Below, piece after piece: positions 45,383 through 57,405 of a DNA stretch of 64,000 nt. The stretch comes from Fulvia fulva. Lineage: Eukaryota; Ascomycota; Dothideomycetes; Mycosphaerellales; Mycosphaerellaceae. The first letter of the stretch is position 1, and each line of letters begins with the position of its first letter. The position numbers were made by a program, and so were the translations under genes. The stretch is taken from the NCBI RefSeq assembly GCF_020509005.1, contig NC_063016.1, positions 124,001 to 188,000 of the forward strand, in the 5' to 3' direction. Under the pieces are notes generated by a model. That model was given only the letters and a program-made list of their open reading frames with translations. It made no database searches and had not been told where the DNA came from.

Positions 45383-46514
45383 CTACTCATCATCCTCATC
45401 CTCCTTCTCCGCTAGATACTTCCTCCTCTGCTCCTCCTCATTCTGCGCCTCCTCCGCCTGGTGCTGGCGCAACTCCCTCACGCGCTGTGCTGGTCCAGAA
45501 GAGTGTCCGATCTCGCCCTGGATCTGTCCACGTCCGATCAGAGAAGCGACAATGCTGGCGCCGACGATGAAGGTCAGGACGAAGCGGTAGACGCCGTACC
45601 AGTGTGGTGCCCAGCCGGTCTTGCTGGCGCGGGAATCGGTGTAGTAGAGGAAGTTGAAGATCAGGAATTGCGAAATGAGAGCGTATTCGACTGGGAGCAT
45701 GATGGTGGGCCAGGCGAGAGCTGTGGCGAAGACACCGATCGAGTAGCGTGGGTAGCCTTGTACACCGCCGTACCGGGCGAACTCAAGGCCCCAGTGGATG
45801 GCGCCGAGGAAGGAGATGATCTGAAAGTACATCAGCAAGCGTAAGCCACAATGGTTGGAGACAGGCTTACAGCAGCACCGTAGCCAACTTGCAGAGGCTC
45901 CAAAATGTGAAGCAGCAGCTCAGCAGTCTTGCCGCTCATAGCGAAACCCACACCGTGAGCAGCCGCGTGGTTGATCTCCCAGGCGCAGTAGATGGTGCTG
46001 GCCGAGGTCGCAACATAAGGCAACACGCCAGCAAGACCAATGTAGTAGGCTTGGCGTGGAACCTCCTCCAAGCTGAAAGTCTCGCGGATCGTTTGCTGTG
46101 CATCTATCAGCATTCCCATCTTCCTGCCATGTTTGAGCCTCTCCTCACCATATCCGACCTGACACCAGCCATCATATCCGTATCCTTCTCCGCCTCCTCG
46201 GTACCGATTTCACTGTTGATGGGATGTGTGGAAGAGCTCAAGCTGACAGTCTCCGGATCAGCTGGCAGCACCTTCTGCCCAATCTTCTCCTCGGCCTTCT
46301 TGTTGATCTTGTCCATTGGGTTCTCCAGCGTCGCGTACTGTGCGCGCATGAGCTGAAGAGCCATTGGCTTGCCCATAGCGACCGTCTGCGGCCTCTTGGC
46401 GAAGGTGCATAGCTGCGACTTGAGCTGTGGTCGGAAGGCAGGACTCGACGTGCGGAGGGTTGCTTGGGTGTTGAGGGAGCGGAGGAGACTCCGTGTTGCG
46501 CCGTTGCGGAACAT
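45383..46514 (-). CDS. Mitochondrial inner-membrane protein, DUF3429 family
   Basis: Three exons on the minus strand: 46514-46149, 46095-45871, 45820-45383; introns of 53 nt (GTGAGG...CACAG) and 50 nt (GTAAGC...TTCAG). 342 residues. The N-terminus is a mitochondrial presequence type (MFRNGATRSLLRSLNTQATL, rich in Arg, Ser and Leu, no acids). The conserved part, RQAYYIGLAGVLPYVATSAS, then SFLGAIHWGLEFARYGG and PRYSIGVFATALAWPTIMLP, has four to five hydrophobic spans as in DUF3429/TMEM69 proteins. The C-terminus is a charged coil (ELRQHQAEEAQNEEEQRRKY). The molecular function of the family is not established to my knowledge. The three exons agree in frame and in family motifs, so the structure is reliable. 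Confidence 0.88.
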
Positions 46515-46989
46515 TGTGGTGGCTCGTCGCTGGATTCGCGGTGTGGACGAGGTGTAAGGGCGGTCGGTTGACCTGTTGAACCAGAAGGAGAGGGTAGAGT
46601 GGAGAGTGTTTGTGGTGATCAAGATGTTTGGGTGAAGCTGCACATCGGAAGGAGAAGGATGCCAAGATAGTGGCTGCTCAATGGCATCACAGCTCCCAGC
46701 TGGAGCTCTCCATGAATGCCGGGCACGAACACCAATCAAATATTGATGGCACGCAGCAGAGCACTATACACGATGCATTGCATACCATCTTCCTCACGAA
46801 AGCCATTTCTATGCTTATGACCGATCTTCTTACCGTCTTTGAGCAAATTCAACAATCGATGTAGTCCGTCCGGCTTGAAGCTTTCCCGACCGACAGCCAA
46901 CATACAACGCATATCCAGCCTGTAATCTGTCCATAATAGCAGAGTGGTATATCCCTCCCATACTCCCACACCTCTATCGTACAACACAC
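46515..46989. other. Intergenic, no gene recognised
   Basis: Lies between the start of the DUF3429 gene and the stop of the ABC transporter gene, both on the minus strand. Probably the DUF3429 promoter and the ABC transporter 3' UTR. Confidence 0.6.
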
Positions 46990-49900
46990 TCAAGCCTGAT
47001 CCAAACTCTGCGCCAAACACATAGCATAATACCGCCCCCTCAAAGCCTGCAACTCCTCATGCGTCCCCATCTCCGCAATACTTCCATTCGCAACGACGAA
47101 AATCACATTCGCATGCCGTATCGTACTCAACCGATGTGCCACCGCGATCGTCGTCCTCGAGCTCGCAGCCTCATCCAGTGCTTTCTGCACGACTCGCTCA
47201 CTCTGTGTATCGAGCGCACTAGTGGCTTCATCCAGCAGTAGTAACCGAGGTTTGCGGATCAGAGCACGAGCAACAGCGATCCTCTGTTTCTGTCCACCAC
47301 TAAACTGACCACCCTTACTTCCACACGAAGTGTTCAACCCCTCAGGGAGCGATGTGATGAAGTCTAGGGCATTCGACTGCCGACATGCCGTCTCTACCTC
47401 CTCGTCGGTGGGATCGTAGGAGAGGCCGATGGAGATGTTCTCACGAACACTTCCTTGGTAGAGGGGAGGTTCTTGTTGAACTAGGGACATGTAGCCGCGG
47501 TAGAGCTTGGGCGACATGTTGCGGACGTCTTCTTCGTTGAGGTTGAGGCGACCGGAGGTAGGGTCGTAGAAGCGTTCGAGGAGGGCTACGAGGGTGGATT
47601 TGCCGCAGCCTGAGGGGCCGACGAATGCTGCGTATGTGCCTGGTTTGATCTGTGCGGGATGTTAGTGGAGTGATGAAGTTGCTTGACACTGGTATGCTTA
47701 CCTTCATGCTGATGCCTCGCAGCACTCTTGAAGCATGGCGCTGGATGTATCTGAACTCAACATCGTCGAACTCGATCGGTCCCTCTGATGGGCCCCTGTC
47801 GTCGTTCTCAGGCGTCTCGCCAATCTTGGGGACGACTGTACGCAGCCATAGGATATAGTTGGCAGCAAGCTTTGCCTTCGTAATTGAGGTCGTGTATCCA
47901 AAGAATTGGCCGGCTGCTTGGCCTCCAAACACGACAGCAATGAAGACTACGAAGAACTGTGTTGTCGTGTACTCGCGGCTTGCGATGAGACGAGAACCGT
48001 ACCAGAAGCCCAGGGCGAGAACCAGGAATTCGAGAGATTGTGAAAGTGCGTATGGCACAAGGGTGATGAGGAAGCCTCTTGTCGAGGATGCAACAATACC
48101 ATCCATAGCTTGGGCGTACTCCTTCATGATCTCACTCTCCAAAGTCAGGGAAGAAATTGTCTTGATTGATGTGACAGCCTCAGTAGCGAGTCCAGCACTA
48201 TCGGCGAAGCGTTCGCCAGAGTCCTTCTCCAGCTTTTGGTCCATTCGGATCCTGATGAAGCCGGAGCCGATGAGGACGGGAAGACCACCAAATACCACAA
48301 CAAGACCGAGCTTCCATCCAAAAGCGATACCCAGCACGCTCGATGCCACCACATTGACAATCACAATGAACATCAGCATGACGTTCGCAGAGATGAGTTC
48401 CATCAACGAAGTCGGCACCGATGTCAGCTTCGAAGCCAGAGACCCAGAGGAGTTTTCCGGTCGGTCGAAGAAGTCCTGATCGAAGTTGAGGATATGGTCC
48501 AGCATTTCCTTCCTGTAGCGATGCGTCACAACTTGCCCGATCGTGTTGCAGCACCAGCCGATAGCAAAGTAAGCAGCAAAGTTCGCGAGAGCGAGGACGA
48601 AGAACATTAGCGCAAACAAATCCGCCTGCTGCTGTGCTCGATTCGGATCAGGTATGACGAAGACTTTGATGAGTCGTGAGAAGAGGATGGCTTGTGCTGG
48701 GTATGTTCCTCCACCGATCAAACAGCCAACCGCGGAGAGACCATAACACCAGTAGAGTTCCCTGTTCTCGGCGAACATGATCCAAATGCACTTGATGAGG
48801 GAGTAGTTGAGGGTGCCTGCTGTGAGCGTCTCAATCTCCTTCTCGGCTTTCGTGCTGCCTACTGTAGACTTTGTTCCTTGCAGACTCACAGTAGGCTCCA
48901 GCTTCTTTTCATCGTCCTCGTCCATGATTTCGGCCTCGCCCGCTTCGGTGTTCAGATCTTGGGCGCGGACCATGCTGGCGTATAATCCATCTCGGTCGAC
49001 GAGCTCTTTGTGGGTGCCTTGCTCTATCACAACACCTTGCTGCATGACGGCGATATTGTCAGCCGCTTTCACAGTTGCCAATTTGTGGGCAATAATAAGT
49101 GTCGTCTTGTCTTTTGAGACGCGATTGAGCGCAGATTGGACCACTCTCTCTGCAGTCGGGTCCAGTGCAGATGTAGCCTCGTCAAGCAGCAGAACTCTGG
49201 GCTCGGAGATGATTGAACGAGCAATGGCCACTCGCTGACGCTGACCTCCCGATAACATGGAAGCACGTTCGCCAACTTGAGTGTCGTATCCTTCTGGTAG
49301 TTCCATGATGAAGTCATGTGCGTTGCTTTGACGACAGGCTTCCTTGACCAGCTCCAGCTGCTTCTCTTGTGGAAGCTCAAGCTGAGCGCCGACAAAGCCT
49401 TTCGCCACATTCTGAAAGACCGTGCCTCTGAACAGAACTGGCTCTTGCTGAACAAGCCGTATGCTGCTCCTTAGCCATTTGGTGTTGTAGTCTGACACCT
49501 CAGTGCCATCAAGCTGGATTGAGCCCGATGTTGGCTGATACCATCGTTCGAGCAGGCCCACGAGCGTGCTCTTTCCACAACCAGACGGACCGACCAGAGC
49601 GGTAGTCTTTCCTGCTGGGATGGACAAAGTCAAGTCTCTCAAGACCTTGGCCTGTGGTCTCGATGGATATGCAAAGGACAGGTTGCGGATCTGAATGTCA
49701 CCGGCACATTCGTTGGGCTGAAGACCGTCCGGCGACAGTGGGTCAAGTAGTGACTCCTTGTCGATGACGGACAAAAGCTCTGACGCTGCTGATGAAGCGT
49801 TGGCTATTGCTTGCTGAGCAGGCAGGATAGCCTGCATTGATGTCGTACCGATCGAGATTGAAAGCACGACTGTGAAGACAGTACCGACGCTGGTGATCTC

Positions 49901-50926
49901 CTCGCTGCGAAACATCCGATAGCCCTGCCAGAAGGACAGGGCTGTGGCGCTCATGACTAGGAAAGTCTCTGTAGAGAACAGAATTCCGTACAGAGGTGAC
50001 TTCTTCTTGCCGATCTTGTGTGCATCCTTCAGAAACTCGTCGTATTTGGCGACGATCTTGTCCTGAGCACCGAAAGCATGGATCGTGCGGATTGAGCTGA
50101 TGGCATCTTGAGCTAAAGCAGCTCCTGTCGAATAGAACCGCATGATCCTAGCCTCGATCTTGACGTCAATGCCAATGATACCGGCGATTGTCCCAAGCAG
50201 AACAGGTAGAATGCTCATTGCGATCAAGGCCAGCTTCCATTGTACCGCTATCGCAATGATGAAGGACGAGAAGAACAGCGAGAAGCCTTGGACAGCGGAG
50301 GTCAACTTCTCAGCGATGCCTTGATTGATGCGATTGCCGTTCGTATTGATGGACACGGCGTTTCCAAGACCCAGCTCGTCGAAGTGCCATACCTCTTGCC
50401 GTAGTGTGCTTTCGAGGAATGCTTTTCGCAACGTTCGTGTTGTCCGGATTGCTGCAATGCTTACAAGCACATTCACCATATAGGCCAGGCCTAGCCTGGC
50501 GATGAATAGCCATATGAACCATAGCACAAAGCTGTCGACGCGGTCTCGAAATGCATCTGCACTCGTCCTGCCGGCGGTGAAGTTGTTGAAATCTGTCGTG
50601 AACTGGCCGAAGACAAGGGTCATCAAGGGTAGGGCTGCTCCAGATGCGATGGAACCACCGATGGCGATAATGTACAGCGTCGCATCGAGGCGATCGCAGA
50701 ACTTGAAGATGCGGGCATAATCTTTCAGGCTGCCTTTGGCTTCTTTCTTCCCGTCGCTATCGACTTTGTGGTCCTCGTTGTCTTCACTGTCGGATCCAGG
50801 GTGCTCCTTGCCATCGGAATAGGCTTTGGCATTGACATCGATCACCTGGTCTGTTGTTGGCTGGACCGGGGTGTTGGTCGCGGCTGCCGCCGTCGCGAAA
50901 GCTTTCTCGTCGACCTTAGGTGCCAT
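46990..50926 (-). CDS. ABCB-type full-length multidrug transporter (MDR/Ste6-like)
   Basis: Two exons on the minus strand, 50926-47702 and 47649-46990; intron 47701-47650 (GTAAGC...CACAG). 1,294 residues. The open frame extends upstream of 50,926 without an ATG, so the start is MAPKVDEKAF. Layout is TMD-NBD-TMD-NBD. NBD1 has Walker A GPSGCGKST, signature LSGGQRQR and Walker B RVLLLDEATSALD. NBD2 has Walker A GPSGCGKST just after the intron, signature FSGGQKQR and Walker B RLLLLDEATSALD; both have the H-loop (IAHKLAT, VAHRLST). An acidic linker separates the halves. The family exports hydrophobic drugs, toxins or, for Ste6, prenylated pheromone; substrate is not deducible. Both catalytic sites look intact, unlike some asymmetric ABC proteins. 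Confidence 0.95.
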
Positions 50927-51563
50927 CGCCCATGTGCGACATGAAGGAAAGAAACAGATGCCGGACACCGAAGAGACAAGCGAGATTGATGTATCAAGGA
51001 TGAATCATGACGAGGGGAGGTGTGGTGGTGTGCTCCTTTGATGCAGGCAGACGCCACGCATCTGGGCACTAGAAGAACGGGTAGCGATTGCGCGAAAGCG
51101 AACGCGTTAAACGACGGCATATGGCCGGGTCCGCGAAGAGGGAACGAGACAATGCACGTTTCCTCCATTGGGCGTGAGGTACAAGCCAGACGAGCTGGGG
51201 CCCTGAACGAGAGGGCGGCCACAGTGGTAGAGGACGGCGATTCGGACATTTCGTTTATCCCTGGGACGCGCGCAATGCGATCGAGGGCGGATCGACCTCG
51301 ATACTTCCGTTCCCCCCAGATCGCCGCCTTTCCCCCAGCAATACCCACACTTCAGATATAGCCATATAGGCTCATGTATCAAATGGCATTCAATATCGCA
51401 TCAATTCAAGCTAATGTTATCGCGTCTAATCGCGTTGTTAGGTTGTTGTGGGCTCGTAGCGGCACTAGGAGGTGATCTCGAAATCCGCCCTCCTAGGACC
51501 TCATTTTTCGTACTTTCTCAAGCCTAATCTCATCCATTGCAACACTACCACCTCAATAGCGAC
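50927..51563. other. Intergenic; left edge of the transposon island
   Basis: ABC transporter promoter, then a change of character at about 51,380. A perfect 8-bp inverted repeat (CTAGGAGG 51,465-51,472 and CCTCCTAG 51,489-51,496, 16-nt loop) lies about 70 bp before the next open frame. No gene recognised. Confidence 0.55.
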
Positions 51564-51926
51564 ATGGACGATTACGAGACGGTGTTGTTAGCATCACAGC
51601 CACCTGCTATCGACCTCACCGCCGCCGCCGAACCGCCTATACTACTAGAAACACCTTGTTTTGACCGCTCCGACTCAGATGCGCGTAGGCGTCGAAGAAC
51701 GCGGTCTATCACCTCTCACACCTTTATACGACCTCAATATTCGACACGCTCTATATCACTACGGCCTCAGAAGCACGCGTTCATTATAAAGCCGGTGCTA
51801 GATAGTCCTATACCGCGAGAAGACACGTTCTCTAGCGAGAAGGAATTGACCGATTACTACTACGCGTTTAGAAAAGAGGAGGGCTTCGAATACAGACCAG
51901 ATCCGAAGGGCTCTAAGGATTGTAAC
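51564..51926 (+). pseudogene. Left part of an unknown gene or element split by the copia insertion
   Basis: ATG 51,564 opens a 121-codon frame that is cut at 51,926 by the left LTR. It encodes Asp/Ser/Arg-rich sequence (SDSDARRRRRTRSITSHTFI) and then a more folded-looking block (SEKELTDYYYAFRKEEGFEY). Removing the copia element and one copy of its target duplication joins it in frame to the RIP-damaged sequence at 57,406. This left part still has normal CA/TG content and no internal stops. Family not recognised; a transposon or a lineage-specific gene are both possible. Confidence 0.6.
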
Positions 51927-52160
51927 TGTTAAACAGGTACGAGTTGCGCAGCAGTGGAAGACGGCGGATCACACAAAAGACGAAGAAGGACCCAATGGGA
52001 TAGCGTGTATCTACATACAGTATCGCCGGTGTTGGTGTAGGTAGATGCTAGGTGTCCGGATGTGTGCTAGCCCATGGGCTGGCAAACCCTAATCACGTGA
52101 TCTCGTCACATGACACACCCACACCCACATGCTTGTCCTGCGGCCTGTATGTTCTCAACA
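51927..52160 (-). repeat. Left (3') LTR of the copia element
   Basis: 234 bp, TGTTAA...TCAACA. It retains CpA/TpG at the 14 sites where the other LTR has TpA, so it is close to the unmutated sequence. On its inner side is a purine-rich tract (TGAGTGGGAG on the minus strand, 52,161-52,170), the expected polypurine primer site. Confidence 0.93.
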
Positions 52161-52195
52161 CTCCCACTCAGGCCACATGGTCTCCTACAATCCCT

Positions 52196-53008
52196 TTACG
52201 CAAGCTGGAGCTGCCTCACAAAGTTTTGGAACTGCTGGCCATTGAGGGGCTTTGTTAACCCATCAGCAGCCATGTCCTTTGTATGGCAGTAGTCCACTGC
52301 AATCTTCTTCTGCCACCAGAGATGTCTGACATAGTTATATGCAACATCAATATGCTTTGACCTTTCATGCACATGGGCATCTTTGACAAGTGTCAAAGCG
52401 GCTTGGTTGTCACCTATGAGCTTGACTGGCCTTAGCTCGTCAACAGTGCCCCTGCTTGCCCTTACACTCGGCTGGAAAGAGCTCTTTCCCACCAGTTCTG
52501 GGCACCCCATTTCCCTGAGGACAGCAGCAAGAAATTGTGACTGCTTTGCGGCTGCGTTCATAGCCATGAACTCAGCTTCCATTGTTGATGTTGCAACAGA
52601 CTTCTGCTTCCTACTCATCCAGGACACAGGTGATCCATAAAGGAACCACACGTATCCCAGAATTGAGACTCTATCCACTTTGTCCATGGCGTAGTCAGAG
52701 TCCGAGTATCCCTGGAGATTGCCCCCTCCCTTTCTATACATAAGACCTAGGTCTGGGTACGACCGCAGGTATCGGGAGAGCTTCTTCAAAGCCTTCATAT
52801 GCTGCTGCGAGGGATCAGCAACATATGAGCTAATTCTTCCAAGGGGGAATGCTAAGTCTGGCCTTGTCATTGTCATTGGCCACATCCAGGTACCATTGTG
52901 GCTCTGGTAATCCTGTTTGTTGCACCTCTCATCCATAGGTGCCGTAGGCACTAAGTGCTCGTAGCTCTCTATAGGTGAGTAGGTTGGCGTAGCCTTCTCT
53001 CTAGCCAT
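52196..53008 (-). pseudogene. Copia RT C-terminal/RNase H part, open
   Basis: A 270-residue open frame forming the 3' end of the copia polyprotein. It reads through the end of the RT (RPDLAFPLGRISSYVADPSQ), the RNase H block (YSDSDYAMDKVDRVSILGYV, SRKQKSVATSTMEAEF) and the C-terminal SKHIDVAYNYVRHLWWQKK and DYCHTKDMAADGLTKPL. It is undamaged, with normal codons and no stops, unlike the rest of the polyprotein, so it marks the unmutated end of the element. Confidence 0.85.
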
Positions 53009-56000
53009 GTTTATCTTGGCTAAGTTAGCGTGGACATAGTGTCCTTGATCAAGCTTTAAAGTGCCTTAGGACCTGTCTCTTGTAATCCTCATTCCAAGGA
53101 TCTTCGTAGGTTCACTAAGATCTTTAATCTTAAACACTTTTCCAAGCTCAGCCTTAAACCACTGAACATCTGACAGCTTCGGAGCTACAATAGGTATGTC
53201 ATCTACATAGGTAAGGACTATAAGGTCTCTATCCGTATAGACAAGTAGGCATGGATCTACCTAGGACTAGGTAAATCCAATCTTCTCTAGCTTCGCAACA
53301 CAGAGCTTGTTCTAGTCTCTAGCTGCTTGCTTAAGCCTATAAAGGCTTCGTAGGACCTTAAACACTATGTTTAGAGGTGCTTCAACTCCTAGGGGTGGGA
53401 TTATGTAGATGTCTTCAAGGAGGCTACTTTGGGTAAAAGCATTATTCACATCTACTAGGTGCATCTCGAGATCTCTCTCACACACTACTGCCATGAATAC
53501 TCGGAGAGTATCATGTCTAACAGTAGGTGTAAAGGTCTCTTCGAAGTCAACCCTATATTTCTATAAAAACCCTCTTGCAACTAGTCTTACCTTGAACTTC
53601 TTAATGGCTCCACTAATCATTCTTTTCACATCAAAGACCCACCTAGAAGTAATTAGATTCGCACCCTTTGGCGGTACAACTGCTTCCTAGGTGTTGTTGC
53701 TTACTAAGGCAATAAGTTCGTTCTCGATTGCCTCTCTCTATATATGTCCCTATTCGGGGTCTCCTACGGCTGCCTTATAGGACTTTGGGATTAGCACTTC
53801 CTACTAATAGGCTATGGCCTGCCCAACAGCAGCAAATACATATTCTTCCACGTCGTTTAGAATCTCCTCTACCTAGCTCATTATAGGGTCTAGATAGAAC
53901 ATCTGGGCGATAAGAGCCTTATAGTGTTTAGCCTTATGCTCTTTAGAGTTATCATCTCCGTCCCCCCTTGACCTCTTGTTACCTACAACCTGAGGTGGCG
54001 CTAGGTGTTTAGATAGGTCGAACTGAACGACATCTTCTTTTTCTTTTATTAGAGTACCCTGATCTTTAAACTTCTGGTATTCCCTAATGTCCTTTAGGGG
54101 AGGGGGAAGTTGCACAGATAGCGGTTGCTATAGTGTTAATGACTCGGGTAGGTTCTGTATAGATCCACCGTTATCGGCCTTCGACAGTAGTGAAACCGCC
54201 TTAATATTTTCTCCTAGCCTTCGTAACGGTGTTTCTAATAATCCCCTATCGGAAAATTTCGCCCCAAAGGGCTTCCTCCTAACAGGATTGCGCTATAGCG
54301 CTCGACTCGGCTAGTTAGTGAAGGTGATACCAAGATCCATATCTCCCCCCTTCTTATTCTCAAACTAGTCGACGTGACTATGCGCTTTTATAGCTTTCAT
54401 GTCGGGATCCTAGAACAGCTATTGTTTTGTAGTGTTTTCTGAGTAGCCCACAAACACGGCTTCTTTTCCTCGGTTCATCAACTTGTCTCTCCTCAAGCCT
54501 TGAGGTTGGGCTCTTAGGTCTACATAGACCATAGCTTTGCATCCCTAGACGCGGAAATGGTCGACTGACGGTACTTGGCCAGTAAAGGCTTCTTCTAGTG
54601 AAAGAGCAATACTATCAATGATCGGACCATTAGGCAGTCTGTTTCTGATCACAGTCTGTGCTTACAAAGCTTCTGGCCAGAACTTAACTAGCATACCAGA
54701 GTCTTCAAGCATAGCCCGGACTGTGTTCTTAGAGGCTTGAATTGACCTTTCTATAGGTCCATTCTGAAGAGAGTTATAGGCATTAGTTGTGTCCATCTGA
54801 GTGCCAAACTCCTTCTCCCACTCTTTTAGCAAGGCGAGAATTTCCTTTGCACCATCACTACGGATCGTAGACAGAAAGCACCTTGACTGCCGTTCTGCCT
54901 AGACCTTCCAATCCCGTAGGGCTGTAGGAGCGTCGCTCCTGGCCTTCAAAGGGATTACCCACTTCTTCCTAGAGAAGTTGTCTACAATCTCAAGCCAATA
55001 TTTGTATCCTAGCCTAGAGACTGCGCCCTGAAAAGGCCCACAGATGTCAATGGAGATGAGGGCCAGCCTCTCCCCTTTCCTCTCTATAGCAGGTCCTTTG
55101 AACTTCCTCATGTTTGCAAGGGAGCAGACCTTGCAATTCTGGTGTTCAGAAGGAACAGGAATGGGATCTTTCTTATTAGTGACTCTATGTAGGTTTCTTA
55201 GCAGTCCCTTGCCAAGGTGTGCACATCTTCTATGCTATAGCTCCCACTGATCTTCGGACTCAGTGTTAGCCATAGCGGTACCGTCACGTTCTTAAGAGAG
55301 TATACTAGTATGCTGTAGCTCAAGAATTTCCGAGATCGAGTAGATAAACGGTACTCCTCCTCGAAGTTTAGTCTGGACAACGGGTTTACTAGACAAGGAT
55401 TTTAGGGTGAAACTAGGTGGTTGGACAGCAAACTGTTGGCTAAACTGATTCCACGAAACAAGACTAACTCTAAGGCTAGGAACAAACAGGACATTTTCTA
55501 AGACAATTTGCTTTCTAGAAGGACCACCCATTACTACACTTCCTATATATATAGCTTGTAGATAGCCACCCCCAACCTTGATCCACTTCCTCTTTTGAAG
55601 AGGCTTCAGTGTCCTGAATAGTGAATCTTGGTCAGTTATATGTGATGATGCACAAGAGTTAAGCAACCACTCGGACGAGGGGTACTTGCCTTTGGCTTCT
55701 ATAGTGGAATGGGCAACCTCATCAACATCATCATCTTCTAATAGTATCTCAGAGTCTGATGCGTCTTCCTAGGTCGTATAGGCCCTTGTAGGCTTACTAG
55801 AGGAGGCCTTTGGCTTGCGGCTCTCCTTCATCTGCTTTACAAGGTCCGTCATTACCTTGAGGACATCACGAAGGTTTGGTGATGATGACCTCCTACGAGG
55901 TGGTAACGGTTGTCTCTTAGCAGGGTAGGTAACCCTAGCTAGTTTGTCCTTGTTCCTAACAGCCTACTAAGCTGCAGAAAGGTGTAGGCACTTGCTCATA

Positions 56001-56716
56001 AAATGGTCACTATTATAGAGATGGCACGTAAGCTTGCCCTAGAAACCCTTCTTAGCGAACATAGCTGTCCCTTAATGAATCATTGATTCTTGCTTCTCCC
56101 TAAGGATTGCAAGAATGTCTTGTAGTGAGAGATTCACCTAGGCATCAATTGCATCGCGAATTGAGCCAAATGAGTCTGGCAGAGCTACTAAGAGTTGCTA
56201 GATCTTTCTGTCCTCAGTCTTGATGTCTTAGAACTAAGGCGAGATTGAAACAGCCCTCCCTACAATTGAGCTAAGCTCCTGCTAGGCGTCATCTATTGAC
56301 TGGTCCTCTGTCATCACGAAATTGGTGTATTGCTAAAGCAAACTTCTTCTAGTAGCGAGAAGTCTTCTCTTATATTTGGCTTCAGCCCATTCCTACAACT
56401 CCTTCGTATGCCGGATCTCGTATGTCATCTCTTGGTCATCTGTCGACAGACAGATGTACATCTCATATAGGGCCGTTGCATTGTGCCGTCTGTACGATGC
56501 CTTCCTTATCGCTTGATCCAAAGGAAGGGATGACTCCGATGATGTAGAGGGTGTCGCTAGGGTTGTAGCGGGAATGTCCGTAATGATGTCCTCGAGGACC
56601 TAGTCAACCTGCTTTGATACTAGGTGTATTCTCATCAGCTTAAACCATGTTTCGTGGTTCTCTCTTGTCAGAAGAGGTGCTGCTCTCTTTCTTATAAACC
56701 TAGTCTCGTTCTCCAT
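53009..56716 (-). pseudogene. Copia gag-protease-integrase-RT region, multiply interrupted
   Basis: Gag probably starts at ATG 56,716 (minus). Fragments of 60-125 residues remain open: protease/GAG-pre-integrase 55,666-55,292, integrase 55,111-54,899, integrase-RT linker 54,115-53,873, RT 53,494-53,312. Between them the frame mainly continues but is stopped by TAG at positions where Trp or Gln is expected (for example RLKQAARD* just before the expected Trp). A CCHC-like knuckle remnant (CHLYNSDHFMSKC) lies near 56,000. Confidence 0.8.
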
Positions 56717-57139
56717 TTTTTGTAAGTTAAGGGACAGGTTGGCTGCCCTTAGGTAACAGGATGTATTCGGTCGTACGCGATCGGATCGAAATGGGATAAA
56801 CCGAACGCGAGGTTGATGTTGGTGCTAAGACACTGTAGCGTAACTCTCTTAGTAGAGGGGGTTTCTAAGACACTGCGGCTCTCTCAGAATGAACAGTTAG
56901 TCGATACGAACGCGATGTCCGGAGAGCGACTCTTCTTAGTAAGCTCGCCTACTTGTCTAAGGTATTAGCACAGGCTCCCTAACTCGGAGTCTAACAGTGC
57001 CTTACTAGGCTCTTTCACGTCTTATATATACCTATAGCACGGCTATAGCTTCCTGTGCAATGCGGGTGCGGCCTCTAGTCTACCTTCCTTTTGTTCTGAA
57101 GAGGAATAACTCCAATACGACTTTGTCGAGGGTGAAACA

Positions 57140-57166
57140 CCGAGTTGCTAACCCGGGCTCATAACC
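57140..57166 (-). other. Primer-binding site matching the anticodon arm of initiator Met-tRNA
   Basis: Directly inside the 5' LTR, minus strand, GGTTATGAGCCCG. Its complement, CGGGCTCATAACC, is the anticodon arm of eukaryotic initiator tRNA-Met (anticodon CAU) as I know it. This indicates half-tRNA priming as in Drosophila copia and yeast Ty5, rather than the tRNA 3' end. Confidence 0.7.
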
Positions 57167-57400
57167 TGTTAAATAGGTACGAGTTGCGTAGCAGTGGAAG
57201 ACGGCGGATTATATAAAAGACGAAGAAGGACCCAATGGGATAGCGTGTATCTATATACAGTATCGCCGGTGTTAGTGTAGGTAGATGCTAGGTGTCCGGA
57301 TGTTTGCTAGCCTATAGGCTAGCAAACCCTAATCACGTGATCTCGTCATATGACACACCCACACCCACATGCTTATCCTACGGCCTGTATGTTCTTAACA
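57167..57400 (-). repeat. Right (5') LTR of the copia element, RIP-mutated
   Basis: 234 bp, same length as the left LTR. It differs at 15 positions; 14 are CpA-to-TpA or TpG-to-TpA changes and one is a G-to-T transversion. Confidence 0.93.
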
Positions 57401-57405
57401 ATAAC

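Larger units (their letters stand above)
51927..57400 (-). mobile_element. Ty1/copia LTR retrotransposon, degenerate, 5.47 kb
   Basis: Bounded by 234-bp direct repeats with TG...CA ends, flanked by GTAAC (51,922-51,926) and ATAAC (57,401-57,405), a 5-bp target duplication with one G/A change. On the minus strand the order is gag, protease, integrase, reverse transcriptase, RNase H, which is the copia order (integrase before RT). Landmarks: protease-like NSCASSHI near 55,660; integrase DICGPFQGAVSRLGYKYW near 55,040; RT VDVNNAFTQSSLLEDIYI near 53,450; RNase H DYCHTKDMAADGLTKPL near 52,260. Frames right of about 53 kb are broken mostly by TAG in place of TGG or CAG. Not competent for transposition. 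Confidence 0.93.

Noticed and set aside
50927..50968. Longer ABC transporter N-terminus
   Set aside because: The upstream frame begins with GTG, not ATG; MAPKVDEK at 50,926 is the first ATG.
51465..51496. Perfect 8-bp inverted repeat as a terminator or transposon end
   Set aside because: Too short to separate from chance; no matching terminal repeat was found on the other side of the island.
52196..56716. Copia element as potentially active
   Set aside because: Gag, protease, integrase and RT are interrupted by many stops, and the LTRs differ at 15 sites.
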